This document shows, piece after piece, positions 17,632 through 26,676 of a DNA stretch of 64,000 nucleotides. Within the stretch, counting starts at the first letter, position 1. Each line of letters starts with the position of its first letter. Below the pieces are notes generated by a model. The model saw nothing but the letters and a program-made list of their open reading frames with translations, had not been told where the DNA came from and did not search any database. The translations under genes and the position numbers were made by a program. Source of the stretch: Salipiger mangrovisoli (GTDB lineage: Bacteria; Pseudomonadota; Alphaproteobacteria; Rhodobacterales; Rhodobacteraceae); assembly GCF_015223355.1 (NCBI RefSeq), contig NZ_JADFFK010000004.1, positions 1-64,000 on the forward strand. The letters run 5' to 3'.

Positions 17632-18231
17632 ATGCTGAGCTTTGCCGCTGCCGTTTTCCTGCTGTTCATCACCCCCGGTCCGGGGGTGCTGTCGCTGGCC
17701 GGGGTGGGCTCGGCCTATGGCTGGCACAACGGATTGCGCTACGGCACCGGGCTATTCATTGGCACCAACCTCGTGATGACGCTGGTGCTCACCGGGTTTG
17801 CCGCGGTGGTGCTTGCCGTCCCCGCGGTGCGCGTGGTGCTGATGGCGCTGTCGGTGTGCTATCTGGTCTACCTCGCAGCCCGCATCGCGCTGGCAGGCAG
17901 CCGCATCGCCTTCATCGAGGCCAAGAGCGCCCCCGGCGTCCGTGCCGGCATCCTGCTGCAGGCGATCAACCCCAAGGCCTACGCGGTCAACACCGCCATG
18001 TTCACCGGGTTTTCCTTTGCGCCCGAGGCGCTCGGCTTCGAGACCGCGTCCAAGATCCTCATCATGAACGCGATCTGGATCCCGGTGCACCTTGCATGGC
18101 TCAAGGCCGGGGTGACCCTGCACCGTCTCAACCTCAGCTACCGCACCCAGCGGCTGATCAATTACGGCATGGCGCTGGCCATGCTGGGCGTCGTCGCGCT
18201 GGCCCTCGTGTCGGCCTTCGGCGCGTCCTGA
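17632..18231 (+). CDS. LysE family translocator
   Basis: Membrane exporter of 199 residues with about six helices. The N-terminal FITPGPGVLSLAGVGSAYGW is the hallmark of the LysE/RhtB family, and FLQAINPKAYAVNTAMF-like wording (LLQAINPKAYAVNTA) marks the second conserved loop. Family members export amino acids or related acids. It begins a probable plus-strand operon: the DapA-like gene starts 29 bp after its stop. In a sugar-acid island it may bleed off an acid metabolite, but the substrate is not shown. Confidence 0.88.
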   Translation: MLSFAAAVFLLFITPGPGVLSLAGVGSAYGWHNGLRYGTGLFIGTNLVMTLVLTGFAAVVLAVPAVRVVLMALSVCYLVYLAARIALAGSRIAFIEAKSAPGVRAGILLQAINPKAYAVNTAMFTGFSFAPEALGFETASKILIMNAIWIPVHLAWLKAGVTLHRLNLSYRTQRLINYGMALAMLGVVALALVSAFGAS

Positions 18232-18260
18232 CACATGACGACCTATCGGGAGGACCCATA

Positions 18261-19172
18261 ATGACCACTTACACCGGATGCTGGCCCGTCGTGCCGACCC
18301 CCTTCCACGAGGACGGCACGCTCGACCTCGAGGGCATGAAGCGCGTTCTGGACTGCACCATCGACATGGGCGTAGACGGCATCTGCATCCTTGCCAACTT
18401 CTCCGAGCAGTTCCTGATCTCGGACGACGAGCGCGCCATCCTCACCAAGCTCTGCCTCGAGCACGTGGCGGGCCGGGTGCCGGTGATCGTGACCATCTCG
18501 CATTACGCCACGCCCATCGTCGTGGAGCGTGCGCAGAGCGCCAAGGATCTTGGCGCCGACATCGTGATGATGATGCCGCCCTACCACGGCGCGCTGCTAA
18601 AGGGCACCGCCGAGCAGACCTTCGAGCAGTTCCGGCAGGTGGGCGAGGTCGGCATCCCGATCATGCTGCAGGATGCGCCGCTCTCGGGCGTCGATCTGCC
18701 GGTGCCGCTGCTGGTCAAGATGGCGAACGAGATCGAGATGCTGAAGCTCTTCAAGATCGAGTGCCCGCAGGCCGCCGCCAAGCTGCGCAGCCTGATCGCC
18801 GAGGGAGGCGCCGCCATCGAGGCACCCTTCGACGGCGAAGAGGCGATCACCCTGCTCGCCGATCTCGACGCGGGTGCGACGGGCTGCATGACCTCGGCGA
18901 TGATCCCCGACCAGATCCGCCCCATCGTCTTCGACTTCCTCGCCGGCAACCGGCAGGCGGCCTTCGACGGCTACGCCCGCATCCTGCCGGCGGTGAACCA
19001 TGAGAACCGCCAATGCGGCTTCCGTTCGGCCAAGCATGCGATGATGGTCGGCGGGGTGATCAAGTCGGCCTTCTGCCGCCACCCGATTGCCCCCTTGCAT
19101 CCGGACACCGCTTCGATGTTGATCGAGCTGATCAAGCCGCTCGATCCGCTCGTGCTGAACTGGGGCAAGTAA
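18261..19172 (+). CDS. Dihydrodipicolinate synthase (DapA) family lyase/dehydratase
   Basis: TIM-barrel protein of 303 residues in the class I aldolase superfamily that includes DapA, KDG aldolase and keto-deoxy-pentonate dehydratases. TPFHEDGTLDLEG and the GICILANFSEQFLIS phosphate/carboxylate loop are clear. The Schiff-base lysine is probably the one in LFKIECPQA (about 171). GGGAGGA precedes the start. Acting on the 2-keto-3-deoxy acid formed by the dehydratases, it would either cleave it to pyruvate or dehydrate it further. True DapA is unlikely because of the neighbours and the altered NxS loop. Confidence 0.85.
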   Translation: MTTYTGCWPVVPTPFHEDGTLDLEGMKRVLDCTIDMGVDGICILANFSEQFLISDDERAILTKLCLEHVAGRVPVIVTISHYATPIVVERAQSAKDLGADIVMMMPPYHGALLKGTAEQTFEQFRQVGEVGIPIMLQDAPLSGVDLPVPLLVKMANEIEMLKLFKIECPQAAAKLRSLIAEGGAAIEAPFDGEEAITLLADLDAGATGCMTSAMIPDQIRPIVFDFLAGNRQAAFDGYARILPAVNHENRQCGFRSAKHAMMVGGVIKSAFCRHPIAPLHPDTASMLIELIKPLDPLVLNWGK

Positions 19173-19208
19173 CCCCGCGCCGGTCCGCCCGGACGCAAGG
19201 CAAAGCCG

Positions 19209-19228
19209 CCGGGCGGTCAACCGCCCGG
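19209..19228 (+). terminator. Hairpin after the DapA-like gene
   Basis: A 9-bp stem CCGGGCGGT/ACCGCCCGG with a 2-nt loop and no T-run. Probably an mRNA processing or attenuation structure inside the operon. Confidence 0.45.
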
Positions 19229-19302
19229 CTCCCGAGGCGCTGGCCCCTGCCCCGGTTGAGGACGGAGCTGCGCCCGGCACGCCACCTTTGGAGACCCACG
19301 CA

Positions 19303-20676
19303 ATGACCCTCTTCGCGCCCCTCGAACAGCTCCTCGGCGAGCGCCTTGCGACCAGCGACGCCATCCGCGCGCAGAACGCGCGCAACGAGGCGCATTTCCC
19401 GTTGGCGATGCCCGATGCCGTGGCCTTCCCCGAGACCACCGAGGAAGTGGCCGCCATCGTCCGCTTCTGCGCCGAGACCGGCACGCCGGTCACCCCCTTC
19501 GGCACCGGCACCTCGCTCGAGGGGCAGCACCTCGCGATCAAGGGCGGCATCAGCCTCGACTTCTCGCGCATGAAGAAGGTGCTGGCGATCAACGCCGAGG
19601 ACCTCAACGTCGTCGTTCAGCCCGGCGTCACCCGCACCGAGCTGAACGAGGAACTGCGCGCCACCGGGCTTTTCTTCCCGATCGACCCCGGTGCCGACGC
19701 CTCGCTCGGCGGCATGGCGGCGACCCGTGCCTCGGGCACCACGGCGGTGCGCTACGGCACGCTGCGCGAAAACGTGCTGGCGCTCGAGGCGGTGATGTCC
19801 GACGGCAGCATCATCCGCACCGGCACCAAGGCGCGGAAAAGCTCGGCCGGCTATGACCTGACGCACCTCTTGGTGGGCAGCGAAGGCACGCTGGGCATCA
19901 TTACCGAACTGACGCTGAAGCTGCATGGGCTGCCCGAGGGCATCGCCTCGGCCACCTGCCGCTTCCCCTCGGTCGAGGAGGCGGTGAACTGCGTGATCCT
20001 GACCATCCAGTCTGGCCTGCCGATGGCGCGGATCGAACTGGTGGACGAGATGATGGTGCGCGGCTTCAACATCCACGCCGGGTCCGACCTGCCCGAGCAG
20101 CCGCATCTCTTCGTCGAGTTCCACGGCAGCCCGGCGGGCGTTGCCGAGCAGTCGCAGAGCTTCCGCGAGATCGCCGAGGAATTCGGCATGGAGGCCTGGG
20201 CCGAGGCGAACACCACCGAGGCCCGCAATGCCCTGTGGAAGATGCGCCACGGCGCGCATTTCGCCTCTTCGGCGCTGCGCCCCGGCGCAGAGTTCGGCAC
20301 GCTGGCCACGGACGTCTGCGTGCCGATCTCGCAACTCGCCGAGGCGGTGCTGCAGGCACAGGCCGATGCCCGCGCCGCCGATCTCGTCTGCACCATCGTC
20401 GGCCATGTCGGCGACGGCAACTTCCACTGCGCCGTGCGCTTCGATCCGAACGCTCCCGCCGAGGTCGAAGCCGTTCACGCCTTTGCCGGCAAGCTCAACG
20501 AGACCGCGCTGCGGCTCGGCGGCACGGTGACCGGCGAGCATGGCATCGGCATCGGCAAGCAGAAATACATGAAGGCCGAGCACGGGCCCGCGCTCGACTG
20601 GATGCGGCGGATCAAGACCGCCTTCGACCCGCAGGGCATCCTGAACCCGGGCAAGCTGCTGCCGCCGGCGGACTGA
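19303..20676 (+). CDS. FAD-linked oxidase (D-lactate dehydrogenase/GlcD type)
   Basis: Flavoprotein of 457 residues that oxidises a 2-hydroxy acid. The PCMH FAD-binding domain (about 35-215) shows PFGTGTSLEGQ, DPGADASLGGMAATRASGT and VGSEGTLGIITELTL. The C-terminal cap (about 220-450) has the GHVGDGNFH metal-site motif and the closing GEHGIGIGKQKYM. Both are typical of D-lactate/glycolate/2-hydroxyglutarate oxidoreductases. The electron acceptor is usually a quinone or cytochrome. It lies within the plus-strand sugar-acid run, so it probably acts on D-lactate or a hydroxy-acid product of the pathway. Confidence 0.9.
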   Translation: MTLFAPLEQLLGERLATSDAIRAQNARNEAHFPLAMPDAVAFPETTEEVAAIVRFCAETGTPVTPFGTGTSLEGQHLAIKGGISLDFSRMKKVLAINAEDLNVVVQPGVTRTELNEELRATGLFFPIDPGADASLGGMAATRASGTTAVRYGTLRENVLALEAVMSDGSIIRTGTKARKSSAGYDLTHLLVGSEGTLGIITELTLKLHGLPEGIASATCRFPSVEEAVNCVILTIQSGLPMARIELVDEMMVRGFNIHAGSDLPEQPHLFVEFHGSPAGVAEQSQSFREIAEEFGMEAWAEANTTEARNALWKMRHGAHFASSALRPGAEFGTLATDVCVPISQLAEAVLQAQADARAADLVCTIVGHVGDGNFHCAVRFDPNAPAEVEAVHAFAGKLNETALRLGGTVTGEHGIGIGKQKYMKAEHGPALDWMRRIKTAFDPQGILNPGKLLPPAD

Positions 20677-20725
20677 CCGCCCGCCCCACACCTGACATGC
20701 AAGACTGAAGACGGAGGAGACCCCC

Positions 20726-21877
20726 ATGCTGCCGCAGAGCAACCCCACCCCCGAAGCGCTTCTCGTTGGCCGCGTCTGGCGCCCCGGCGTCGGCCCGGCG
20801 ATCGTCGCCCTGCGCGGCGAGGTGCTGGTGGACATCACCAGCAAGACCCTCCCCACCATGCGCGACCTGCTGGAGAGCGAAAACCCCGCCGCCACCCTGC
20901 GCGCCGCCAGTGGCGAGGAGATCGGCACGCTGGCCGATCTGGTCGCGGGCTCGACAGAAGGCGCGGGCGAGGACGTGCTGCACCTGCTCGCCCCCTGCGA
21001 CCTGCAGGCGGTGAAGGCCTCGGGCGTGACCTTCGCGCAGTCGATGGTCGAGCGGGTCATCGAGGAGCAGGCGGCAGGCGATCCCGACGCCGCCGAGGCG
21101 ATCCGTGCCAAGGTGAAATCCATCATCGGCGACTCGCTCTCGGGCATCGAGCCCGGCTCGGAGAAGGCGATGGAGGTGAAGCGCGTGCTGCAGCAGGAAG
21201 GCATGTGGTCGCAATACCTCGAGGTGGGCATCGGCCCCGACGCCGAGGTCTTCACAAAGTCGCAGCCCATGGCGGCGGTCGGCTTCGGCGCGACGGTCGG
21301 CCTGCACCCGATCAGCAAGTGGAACAACCCCGAGCCCGAGATCGTGCTGGCGATCAACTCGCGCGGCGACATCCTCGGCGCGACGCTGGGCAATGACGTC
21401 AACCTGCGCGACGTCGAGGGGCGCTCGGCGCTGCTGCTCGGCAAGGCCAAGGACAACAACGCCTCCTGCGCCATCGGCCCGTTCATCCGCCTCTTCGACG
21501 AGACCTACACGCTCGACGACGTGCGCAGGGCGGAACTCACGATGACGGTCAAGGGCGAGGATGGATTCGTGCTCGACGGCGCGTCGTCGATGAGCCAGAT
21601 CAGCCGCGACCCGGCATCGATCGTGGCGCAGACCATCGGCCGCCATCACCAGTACCCGGACGGCTTCGTTTTGTTCCTCGGCACGCTCTTTGCGCCCACC
21701 GAGGACCGCGATGCACCCGGTCAGGGGTTTACACATCACGTCGGAGACGTTGTAACGATCTCCGAACCCGCGCTCGGCGCGCTGCAGAACACCGTCCGGC
21801 TCTCCACCGAGGCCCCGGAATGGACCTTCGGCACCGGCGCGCTGATGCGTAACCTTGCCCGGAGAAATCTTCTGTGA
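20726..21877 (+). CDS. Fumarylacetoacetate hydrolase (FAH) family protein, XylX-like length
   Basis: A 383-residue enzyme. The FAH fold occupies the C-terminal two thirds, with the metal ligand region EVGIGPDAEVFTKSQP, NPEPEIVLAINSRGDILG, LGNDVNLRDVEG and RHHQYPDGFVLFLGTLFAP. The N-terminal 150 residues form the extension seen in 2-keto-3-deoxy-pentonate dehydratases (Caulobacter XylX type), and the total length agrees. It would dehydrate a 2-keto-3-deoxy acid or hydrolyse a diketo acid. GGAGGAGA precedes the start, and its stop overlaps the next start (GTGA). Choice between dehydratase and hydrolase is open. Confidence 0.85.
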   Translation: MLPQSNPTPEALLVGRVWRPGVGPAIVALRGEVLVDITSKTLPTMRDLLESENPAATLRAASGEEIGTLADLVAGSTEGAGEDVLHLLAPCDLQAVKASGVTFAQSMVERVIEEQAAGDPDAAEAIRAKVKSIIGDSLSGIEPGSEKAMEVKRVLQQEGMWSQYLEVGIGPDAEVFTKSQPMAAVGFGATVGLHPISKWNNPEPEIVLAINSRGDILGATLGNDVNLRDVEGRSALLLGKAKDNNASCAIGPFIRLFDETYTLDDVRRAELTMTVKGEDGFVLDGASSMSQISRDPASIVAQTIGRHHQYPDGFVLFLGTLFAPTEDRDAPGQGFTHHVGDVVTISEPALGALQNTVRLSTEAPEWTFGTGALMRNLARRNLL

Positions 21878-22779
21878 CCGCCTTCCTCGCCCTCGGAGAA
21901 TGTATGGTGGAACTGTCGCAGGCCGGAGACGGCCTCTACAAGCGCGGCTTTGCCGGCGACACGTTCAACACCGCCTGGTATGCCCGCCGCCTGCTGCCGC
22001 AGGACTGGACGGTGAGCTACGGCACCTGCGTGGGCGAGGATGCGGTGAGCAGCGAGATGCTCGAGTTCATCTCGGGCGAAGGCGTCGATGTCTCGACCGT
22101 GCGCCGCGTCGCGGACCGCACCGTCGGGCTCTACATGATCTCGCTCGAGAACGGCGAGCGCAGCTTCTCCTATTGGCGCGGCCAGTCCGCGGCCAAGCTG
22201 ATGGCCGACGACCTTGGCTGGCTCGACGGCATCCTCAAGGGCCGCGAGATGATCCACTTCTCTGGCATCACGCTCGCCATCCTGCCGCCGAAGCAGCGCG
22301 AGGCCTTCTGCGGCGCGCTGGCCCGCGCCCGCGCCAAGGGGGCGATCGTGTCCTTCGACACCAACCTGCGCCCGCGCCTCTGGGAAAGTGCCGACGCCAT
22401 GCGCGCCGGGCTGACCATGGGCGCGCGCACCGCCGACATCGTGCTGCCGAGCTTCGACGAGGAAGAAGAGCTCTTCGGCGACGCCTCGCCGCTGGAGACC
22501 ATCGAGCGCTATCGCACCGGAGGCGCGGATATGGTGGCGGTGAAACAGGGCGGCGCGGCGCTGCACCTGTGGCAGCGCGAGGCGGGTCAGCACGAGATCG
22601 CCGCAGAGCTCGTGACCGAGGTGGTCGACACCACCGCCGCGGGCGACAGCTTTGCCGCCGGGCTGCTGGCCGGGCTGGCGCAGGGCAAGGCCCCGCAGGC
22701 CGCCGCCGCAGAAGCCATGCAGCTCGCCGCCAAGGTAATCCAGGCGCGCGGCGCGCTGGTGCCCTCGATCTTCGGCTGA
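21874..22779 (+). CDS. kdgK: PfkB family 2-keto-3-deoxygluconate kinase
   Basis: Sugar kinase of 301 residues with the ribokinase fold. The N-terminal GECMVELSQAG and GGD-like FAGDTFNTAWYARRL region, plus the PfkB signature DTTAAGDSFAAGLLAG with its catalytic aspartate, are typical of KdgK. It phosphorylates 2-keto-3-deoxy-gluconate or a homologue, feeding the Entner-Doudoroff route. The start is GTG at 21874, which overlaps the FAH-family stop by 4 bp, so translation is coupled. No KDPG aldolase gene is found in the window, so that step must be encoded elsewhere or replaced by the DapA-like lyase. Confidence 0.87.
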   Translation: MTAFLALGECMVELSQAGDGLYKRGFAGDTFNTAWYARRLLPQDWTVSYGTCVGEDAVSSEMLEFISGEGVDVSTVRRVADRTVGLYMISLENGERSFSYWRGQSAAKLMADDLGWLDGILKGREMIHFSGITLAILPPKQREAFCGALARARAKGAIVSFDTNLRPRLWESADAMRAGLTMGARTADIVLPSFDEEEELFGDASPLETIERYRTGGADMVAVKQGGAALHLWQREAGQHEIAAELVTEVVDTTAAGDSFAAGLLAGLAQGKAPQAAAAEAMQLAAKVIQARGALVPSIFG

Positions 22780-22919
22780 GCCCGGCGCAGGCGGCGATGC
22801 GCCGCCTGCCGCCACGACACGGAGCATTGTGGCGGCGTGCCGGCGGGTTCCTGTTGACCTCAACCGGACTTGGGGAACTACGGTCCTTGCGACTCGACTG
22901 ACCCTTCGAAGGACACGCC

Positions 22920-24203
22920 GTGACCCTGTCTGCCTCAAGCCCCCTGCGCCGATTCATTCTGGCCAGCGGCGTGACCAACCTCGCCGATGGCGTCGCGGTT
23001 GTGGTCTGGGCCTGGCTCGCCACGCTGCTGACCCGCGATCCGCTGCTGGTCACGCTGATGCCGATCACGCTGCGGCTGCCGTGGTTCCTGTTTGCACTGC
23101 CCGCCGGGGTGATCACCGACCGCACGGACCGGCGGCGTCTCATCCTTTGCATGGACGTGGTCCGCGCCTGCGCCTTCGCGCTGGCGGCGCTGGCGATCTG
23201 GCTGGCACTGCCGCTGCCGCCCGCGCCGGACAGCGGCACCGCCAGCCCCACCCTCTTCGCCGCGCTGCTGGCCTGTGCGCTGCTGGTCGGCACCGCCGAG
23301 GTGTTCCGCGACAGCGCCGCGCAGACCATGCTGCCCGCCATCGTCCCCCACGATCAGCTGGAGCGCGCCAACGGGCGGCTGTGGAGCGTCGAAATGGTTG
23401 GCAACGCGCTGCTCGGCCCAGCGGTCGGGGCGTTTCTCATCGCCTCGGTGGTCTGGCTGCCGTTCGCGCTGAACGCCGTCTGCTTCCTTCTCGCGGTCGG
23501 TCTGATGCGGTCGCTGCGCGGCCGCTTTGCCCCGCGCCGCGCCGAAGCCCGCGACTGGAAGCAGGATCTCGGCGAGGGGCTGGTCTTTCTGCGCGGCTCG
23601 GCGCTGCTGCGGCTCCTGGCAGTGATCACCGGCGTGTGGAACCTGTTGCACCAGATGGTGGTGATCGCGCTTGTGCTGCACGTGCAGGAGAACCTCGGGC
23701 TCGGCGCCTCGGGCTACGGGCTGATCCTCGCCGCCGGGGCGGTGGGCGGCGTGCTGGGCGGGATCTTCGCCGAGCGCATCGTGCGCAGGCTCGGCAACGG
23801 CCCCTCGGCGCAATGGATGACGCTGGCCTCGGCGCTGGCCTTCGCCGCGCTGCCGCTGGCGCCGACCGGCTGGGCGCTGGCGGCGGTCTTGGCGGCGTTC
23901 GAGTTCTGCGGGCTGGTGTGGAACACGGTCTCGGTCTCTTACCGGCAGCGCCACGTGCCCGACGAGATCCTCGGACGGGTCAATGCCACCTACCGGCTTT
24001 TCGCCTGGGGGATGATGCCGCTCGGCCTGCTGCTGTCTGGGCTGGTGATCCGCCTCGCCGAGGCGGGGATGCCCCGCGCGCTGGCGCTTCAGATGCCCTT
24101 TGTCGCCGCCGCAGCCGGGGTCATCGTGCTGACCGTCTGGGCCTGGAGACGTCTCGACGCGGGCTTTGCCGGGGCAGACAAGACAGGCGCGCGCTCGGCC
24201 TGA
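22920..24203 (+). CDS. MFS transporter (EntS/MFS_3 type)
   Basis: Major facilitator of 427 residues with about twelve helices. The signature loop after helix 2-3 reads GVITDRTDRRRLILCMD, and the central half-repeat contains RGSALLRLLAVITGVWN. This subgroup mostly exports small molecules. The GTG start at 22920 has AAGGA upstream. A 140-bp gap from kdgK leaves open whether it shares the operon. It converges with the hydroxyacid dehydrogenase gene and is followed by stacked hairpins. Confidence 0.88.
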   Translation: MTLSASSPLRRFILASGVTNLADGVAVVVWAWLATLLTRDPLLVTLMPITLRLPWFLFALPAGVITDRTDRRRLILCMDVVRACAFALAALAIWLALPLPPAPDSGTASPTLFAALLACALLVGTAEVFRDSAAQTMLPAIVPHDQLERANGRLWSVEMVGNALLGPAVGAFLIASVVWLPFALNAVCFLLAVGLMRSLRGRFAPRRAEARDWKQDLGEGLVFLRGSALLRLLAVITGVWNLLHQMVVIALVLHVQENLGLGASGYGLILAAGAVGGVLGGIFAERIVRRLGNGPSAQWMTLASALAFAALPLAPTGWALAAVLAAFEFCGLVWNTVSVSYRQRHVPDEILGRVNATYRLFAWGMMPLGLLLSGLVIRLAEAGMPRALALQMPFVAAAAGVIVLTVWAWRRLDAGFAGADKTGARSA

Positions 24204-24210
24204 ATGAAAA

Positions 24211-24276
24211 GACCCCCGCAAGGGCGGGGGCCAAATCTCTTCGAAGAGATTTGCAAGGTCCTTCGAAGGACCTTGC
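24211..24276. repeat. Stacked TTCGAA hairpins between convergent genes (pair A)
   Basis: A GC hairpin (ACCCCCGCAAGGGCGGGGG region, 24212-24230) is followed by two perfect palindromes: AAATCTCTTCGAAGAGATTT at 24233-24252 and a 24-nt one at 24253-24276 with half-stem GCAAGGTCCTTC. The palindromes share the central TTCGAA. The same two-hairpin layout with different stems occurs at 39354-39399. The most likely role is bidirectional termination. Confidence 0.8.
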
Positions 24277-24293
24277 GGCCCGGTCGACAGGCG

Positions 24294-25229
24294 TCAGTTC
24301 ACCGGCGTCAGCAGCGCCTTGCCGGCAAGGAAGGCCGCGATGTTGTCGCGCTGGAGCTGGCCCATGGCGCTGCGCGTCTCCTTGGTCGCCGAGGCCTGGT
24401 GCGGTTGCAGCACCACGTTCTCGAGCGCCAAGAAGCGCGCGTCGGGGTTCGGTTCGTTGAGGAAGACGTCGAGGCCCGCGCCCTGGATCGTGCCCTGTTG
24501 CAGTGCCGCGATCAGCGCCTCCTCGTCCACGGTGGTGCCGCGGGAAATGTTGATCAACACGCCGGTCGGGCCGAGCGCCTCGATCACTTCCCTGGACACG
24601 TAGCCCTCGGTGGCCGGCCCGCCAACCAGCGCGATCACCAGGAAGTCCACCTCGCGCGCCAGCGACACGGGATCGGCGTGGAAGGTCCAGCCGGGCGTCT
24701 CCTTCTCGGAGCGCGCGTGGTAGTGCATCTCCATCTTGAAGGCCGCCAGCCGGTCGGCGATCTCGCGGCCGATCCGGCCCATGCCGAGGATGCCCACCTT
24801 CTGGCCGCTCATCTTGCGCTGCAGCGGGTGCGACCCCTCTTTGCCCCAGGCGCCCGAGCGCACCCGCGCCTCGGCCCGGCGCATGTCGCGGCAGAAGTCG
24901 AGCAGCATGGCCACGGCAAGATCGGCCACGTCGTCGTTCAGCACGTCGGGCGTGTTGGTCACCTTGATGCCGCGCGCCGAGGCGTCGCCGACGTTGATTG
25001 CGTCATAGCCCACGCCGAAGTTGGCGATCAGACCCAGCGCGGGAAAGGCGTCCATCTCTGCGCCGGCAAAGGGGGTGTGGCCGTAGAAGGCGATGGCCTT
25101 CACGCCCTTGCGGGTCTCTTCGTCCAGCGCCTGCGCGGCATCGAGGCTTTCCACGTGGGTCCAGCCCAGCCCGGCCAGCGCCTCGCGGCTCATCTGGTCG
25201 GGCTTGCCGACTGCCAGTACGTCCGTCAT
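24294..25229 (-). CDS. D-isomer-specific 2-hydroxyacid dehydrogenase
   Basis: NAD(P)-dependent reductase of 311 residues. The NAD-binding domain is inserted at about 100-280 with GILGMGRIGREIADRL. The catalytic arginine lies in NISRGTTVDEEAL, and the acid-base histidine in QPHQASATKETR. It belongs to the glyoxylate/hydroxypyruvate reductase branch. The start at 25229 (MTDVLAVGKPDQ) was preferred to upstream starts lacking homology. It ends the five-gene tetronate operon, 19 bp after the OtnI-like gene, so reduction or oxidation of hydroxypyruvate or glycerate-like products is likely. Confidence 0.88.
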   Translation of the reverse strand: MTDVLAVGKPDQMSREALAGLGWTHVESLDAAQALDEETRKGVKAIAFYGHTPFAGAEMDAFPALGLIANFGVGYDAINVGDASARGIKVTNTPDVLNDDVADLAVAMLLDFCRDMRRAEARVRSGAWGKEGSHPLQRKMSGQKVGILGMGRIGREIADRLAAFKMEMHYHARSEKETPGWTFHADPVSLAREVDFLVIALVGGPATEGYVSREVIEALGPTGVLINISRGTTVDEEALIAALQQGTIQGAGLDVFLNEPNPDARFLALENVVLQPHQASATKETRSAMGQLQRDNIAAFLAGKALLTPVN

Positions 25230-25248
25230 CCGTTCAATCCTTCTCGGT

Positions 25249-26028
25249 TCAAGCCAGCGCCGCGCGCAGGGGGGCCAGCCAGCCGAGACCGGCCTTCGTG
25301 TCCCCGCCGCGCGGCTTGTATTCCGCACCCACCGGCGCTTCCCACCCGGCGTCCGCGAAGGAGGCCAGCAGGCGTTCGAAGCAGATCTCGCCGCCATCGG
25401 GCTCGCCGCGATCGGGCACTGCGGCGATCTGCACGTGGCCGATCATCGGCAGGTGCGCGGCGAAGCGTTTCGTCAGGTCGCCCTGCATGATCTGCGTGTG
25501 GTAGCAGTCGAACATGATGCGCAGGTTGTCGCGGCCGAGCGCCTCGACGATCTCGGCGGCATGCTCGACGCGGGCAAGGTGATAGCCCGCCACGTCGCGG
25601 TGGTTGATCGGCTCGATCAGCACGCCCATGCCCGCAGCCCCTGCCAGATCGCAGGCGAGCGAGAGCGTCTCGCGGTAGGCCGCCTCGGCCGCCGCGCCGC
25701 CATCGGTGCGGCCCGCCATCACGTGCACGTTGCGCGCGCCGATCGCCGCGCCGTAGGCCACCGCCTGCCGCACCGCCGCCGCCGCGTCCTCGCGCCGGTC
25801 CGGCAGGGCGGCGAGGCCGAAGTCGCCCGCCGCGGGGTTGCCCGGTATGGTGTTGAGCCCGAGCATGGCAAAGCCGGTCTCGTCCAGCGCCGCCTTCATC
25901 TCGGCAGCGGGCACGTCATAGGGGAAGTGGCATTCCACCGCGTCGAAGCCGTCGCGTTTCGCCGCGCGGATGCGCTCGGGCAGCGGCAGTTCGGTGTAAA
26001 GAAAGCCGATATTGGCGGAAAACTTCAT
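25249..26028 (-). CDS. otnI: Hydroxypyruvate isomerase family, 2-oxo-tetronate isomerase (OtnI)-like
   Basis: TIM-barrel isomerase of 259 residues. It has the family start MKFSANIGFLYTELPL, with metal ligands visible as Glu in LIEPINH, Asp/His in MFDCYHTQI, His in GHVQIAAVP and Glu in GAEYKP. In D-erythronate/threonate catabolism OtnI moves the keto group from C2 to C3. Placement directly behind OtnC- and OtnK-like genes (3-bp gap) supports this over plain hydroxypyruvate isomerase (Hyi). The two cannot be separated by sequence reading alone. Confidence 0.82.
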   Translation of the reverse strand: MKFSANIGFLYTELPLPERIRAAKRDGFDAVECHFPYDVPAAEMKAALDETGFAMLGLNTIPGNPAAGDFGLAALPDRREDAAAAVRQAVAYGAAIGARNVHVMAGRTDGGAAAEAAYRETLSLACDLAGAAGMGVLIEPINHRDVAGYHLARVEHAAEIVEALGRDNLRIMFDCYHTQIMQGDLTKRFAAHLPMIGHVQIAAVPDRGEPDGGEICFERLLASFADAGWEAPVGAEYKPRGGDTKAGLGWLAPLRAALA

Positions 26029-26031
26029 GTC

Positions 26032-26676
26032 TCAGTCCCAGTCCACGTCAAACTTGTCGACCACCTTCTTCACCTGTCCGGAGGTCAGAATCCGCGGCTG
26101 GCGGCCATGCAGCAGCAGCGCAAGCTTGGCGGTCTCCTCGAGCTCTTCCATCGCGTAGACGGCGGCCTCGAGGTCCTTGCCCGCCACCACGGGGCCATGG
26201 TTGGCCAGCACCACCGCCGAGCGCTTGCCGGCAAGCCCGCGCACCGCGTCGCCCATGGCCGGATCGCCCGGCACGAAGAAGGGCAGCAGCCGCACCTTGC
26301 CGAGCCGCATGACCGCATAGGCGGTGAGCGGAGGCAGCAGGTTCTCGGGGTCGATGTCGGGCATCATCGACCAGGCGACGGCGTGGCACGAATGCAGGTG
26401 CACCACCGCCCCGGTCTTGCCGCGCGTCTCGTAGAAGGCGCTGTGCAGCGGCATTTCCTTGGTCGGGGCGTCACCGCTTATGAGGGTGCCCTGCGCATCG
26501 AAGCGCGACAGCCGCGCCGGATCGAGGCTGCCGAAACTCGAGCCGGTGGGCGAGACCAGCAGCCCGCCATCCTCGGTGCGCGCCGAGATGTTGCCCGAGG
26601 CGCCGCCGGTGAGGCCGCGCGCGAACATCGACGCGGCCATCTCGCAGATCTGCTCGCGCAGCTTGCTCTCGCTCAT
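26032..26676 (-). CDS. otnC: Class II aldolase/adducin family, 3-oxo-tetronate 4-phosphate decarboxylase (OtnC)-like
   Basis: Zinc-dependent class II aldolase-fold protein of 214 residues. The segments GGASGNISART, PTGSSFG, EMPLHSAFYE, the zinc histidines of VVHLHSCHAVAW and the late VLANHGPVV are all in order. In tetronate pathways this family decarboxylates 3-oxo-tetronate 4-phosphate to dihydroxyacetone phosphate. The start overlaps the stop of the OtnK-like gene by 4 bp. L-fuculose-phosphate-type aldolase is the alternative, but the kinase partner favours OtnC. Confidence 0.85.
   Translation of the reverse strand: MSESKLREQICEMAASMFARGLTGGASGNISARTEDGGLLVSPTGSSFGSLDPARLSRFDAQGTLISGDAPTKEMPLHSAFYETRGKTGAVVHLHSCHAVAWSMMPDIDPENLLPPLTAYAVMRLGKVRLLPFFVPGDPAMGDAVRGLAGKRSAVVLANHGPVVAGKDLEAAVYAMEELEETAKLALLLHGRQPRILTSGQVKKVVDKFDVDWD

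Noticed and set aside
19132-21486. Long minus-strand open frame across the FAD oxidase and FAH-family genes
   Set aside because: No recognisable domain, and the plus-strand genes have clear motifs.
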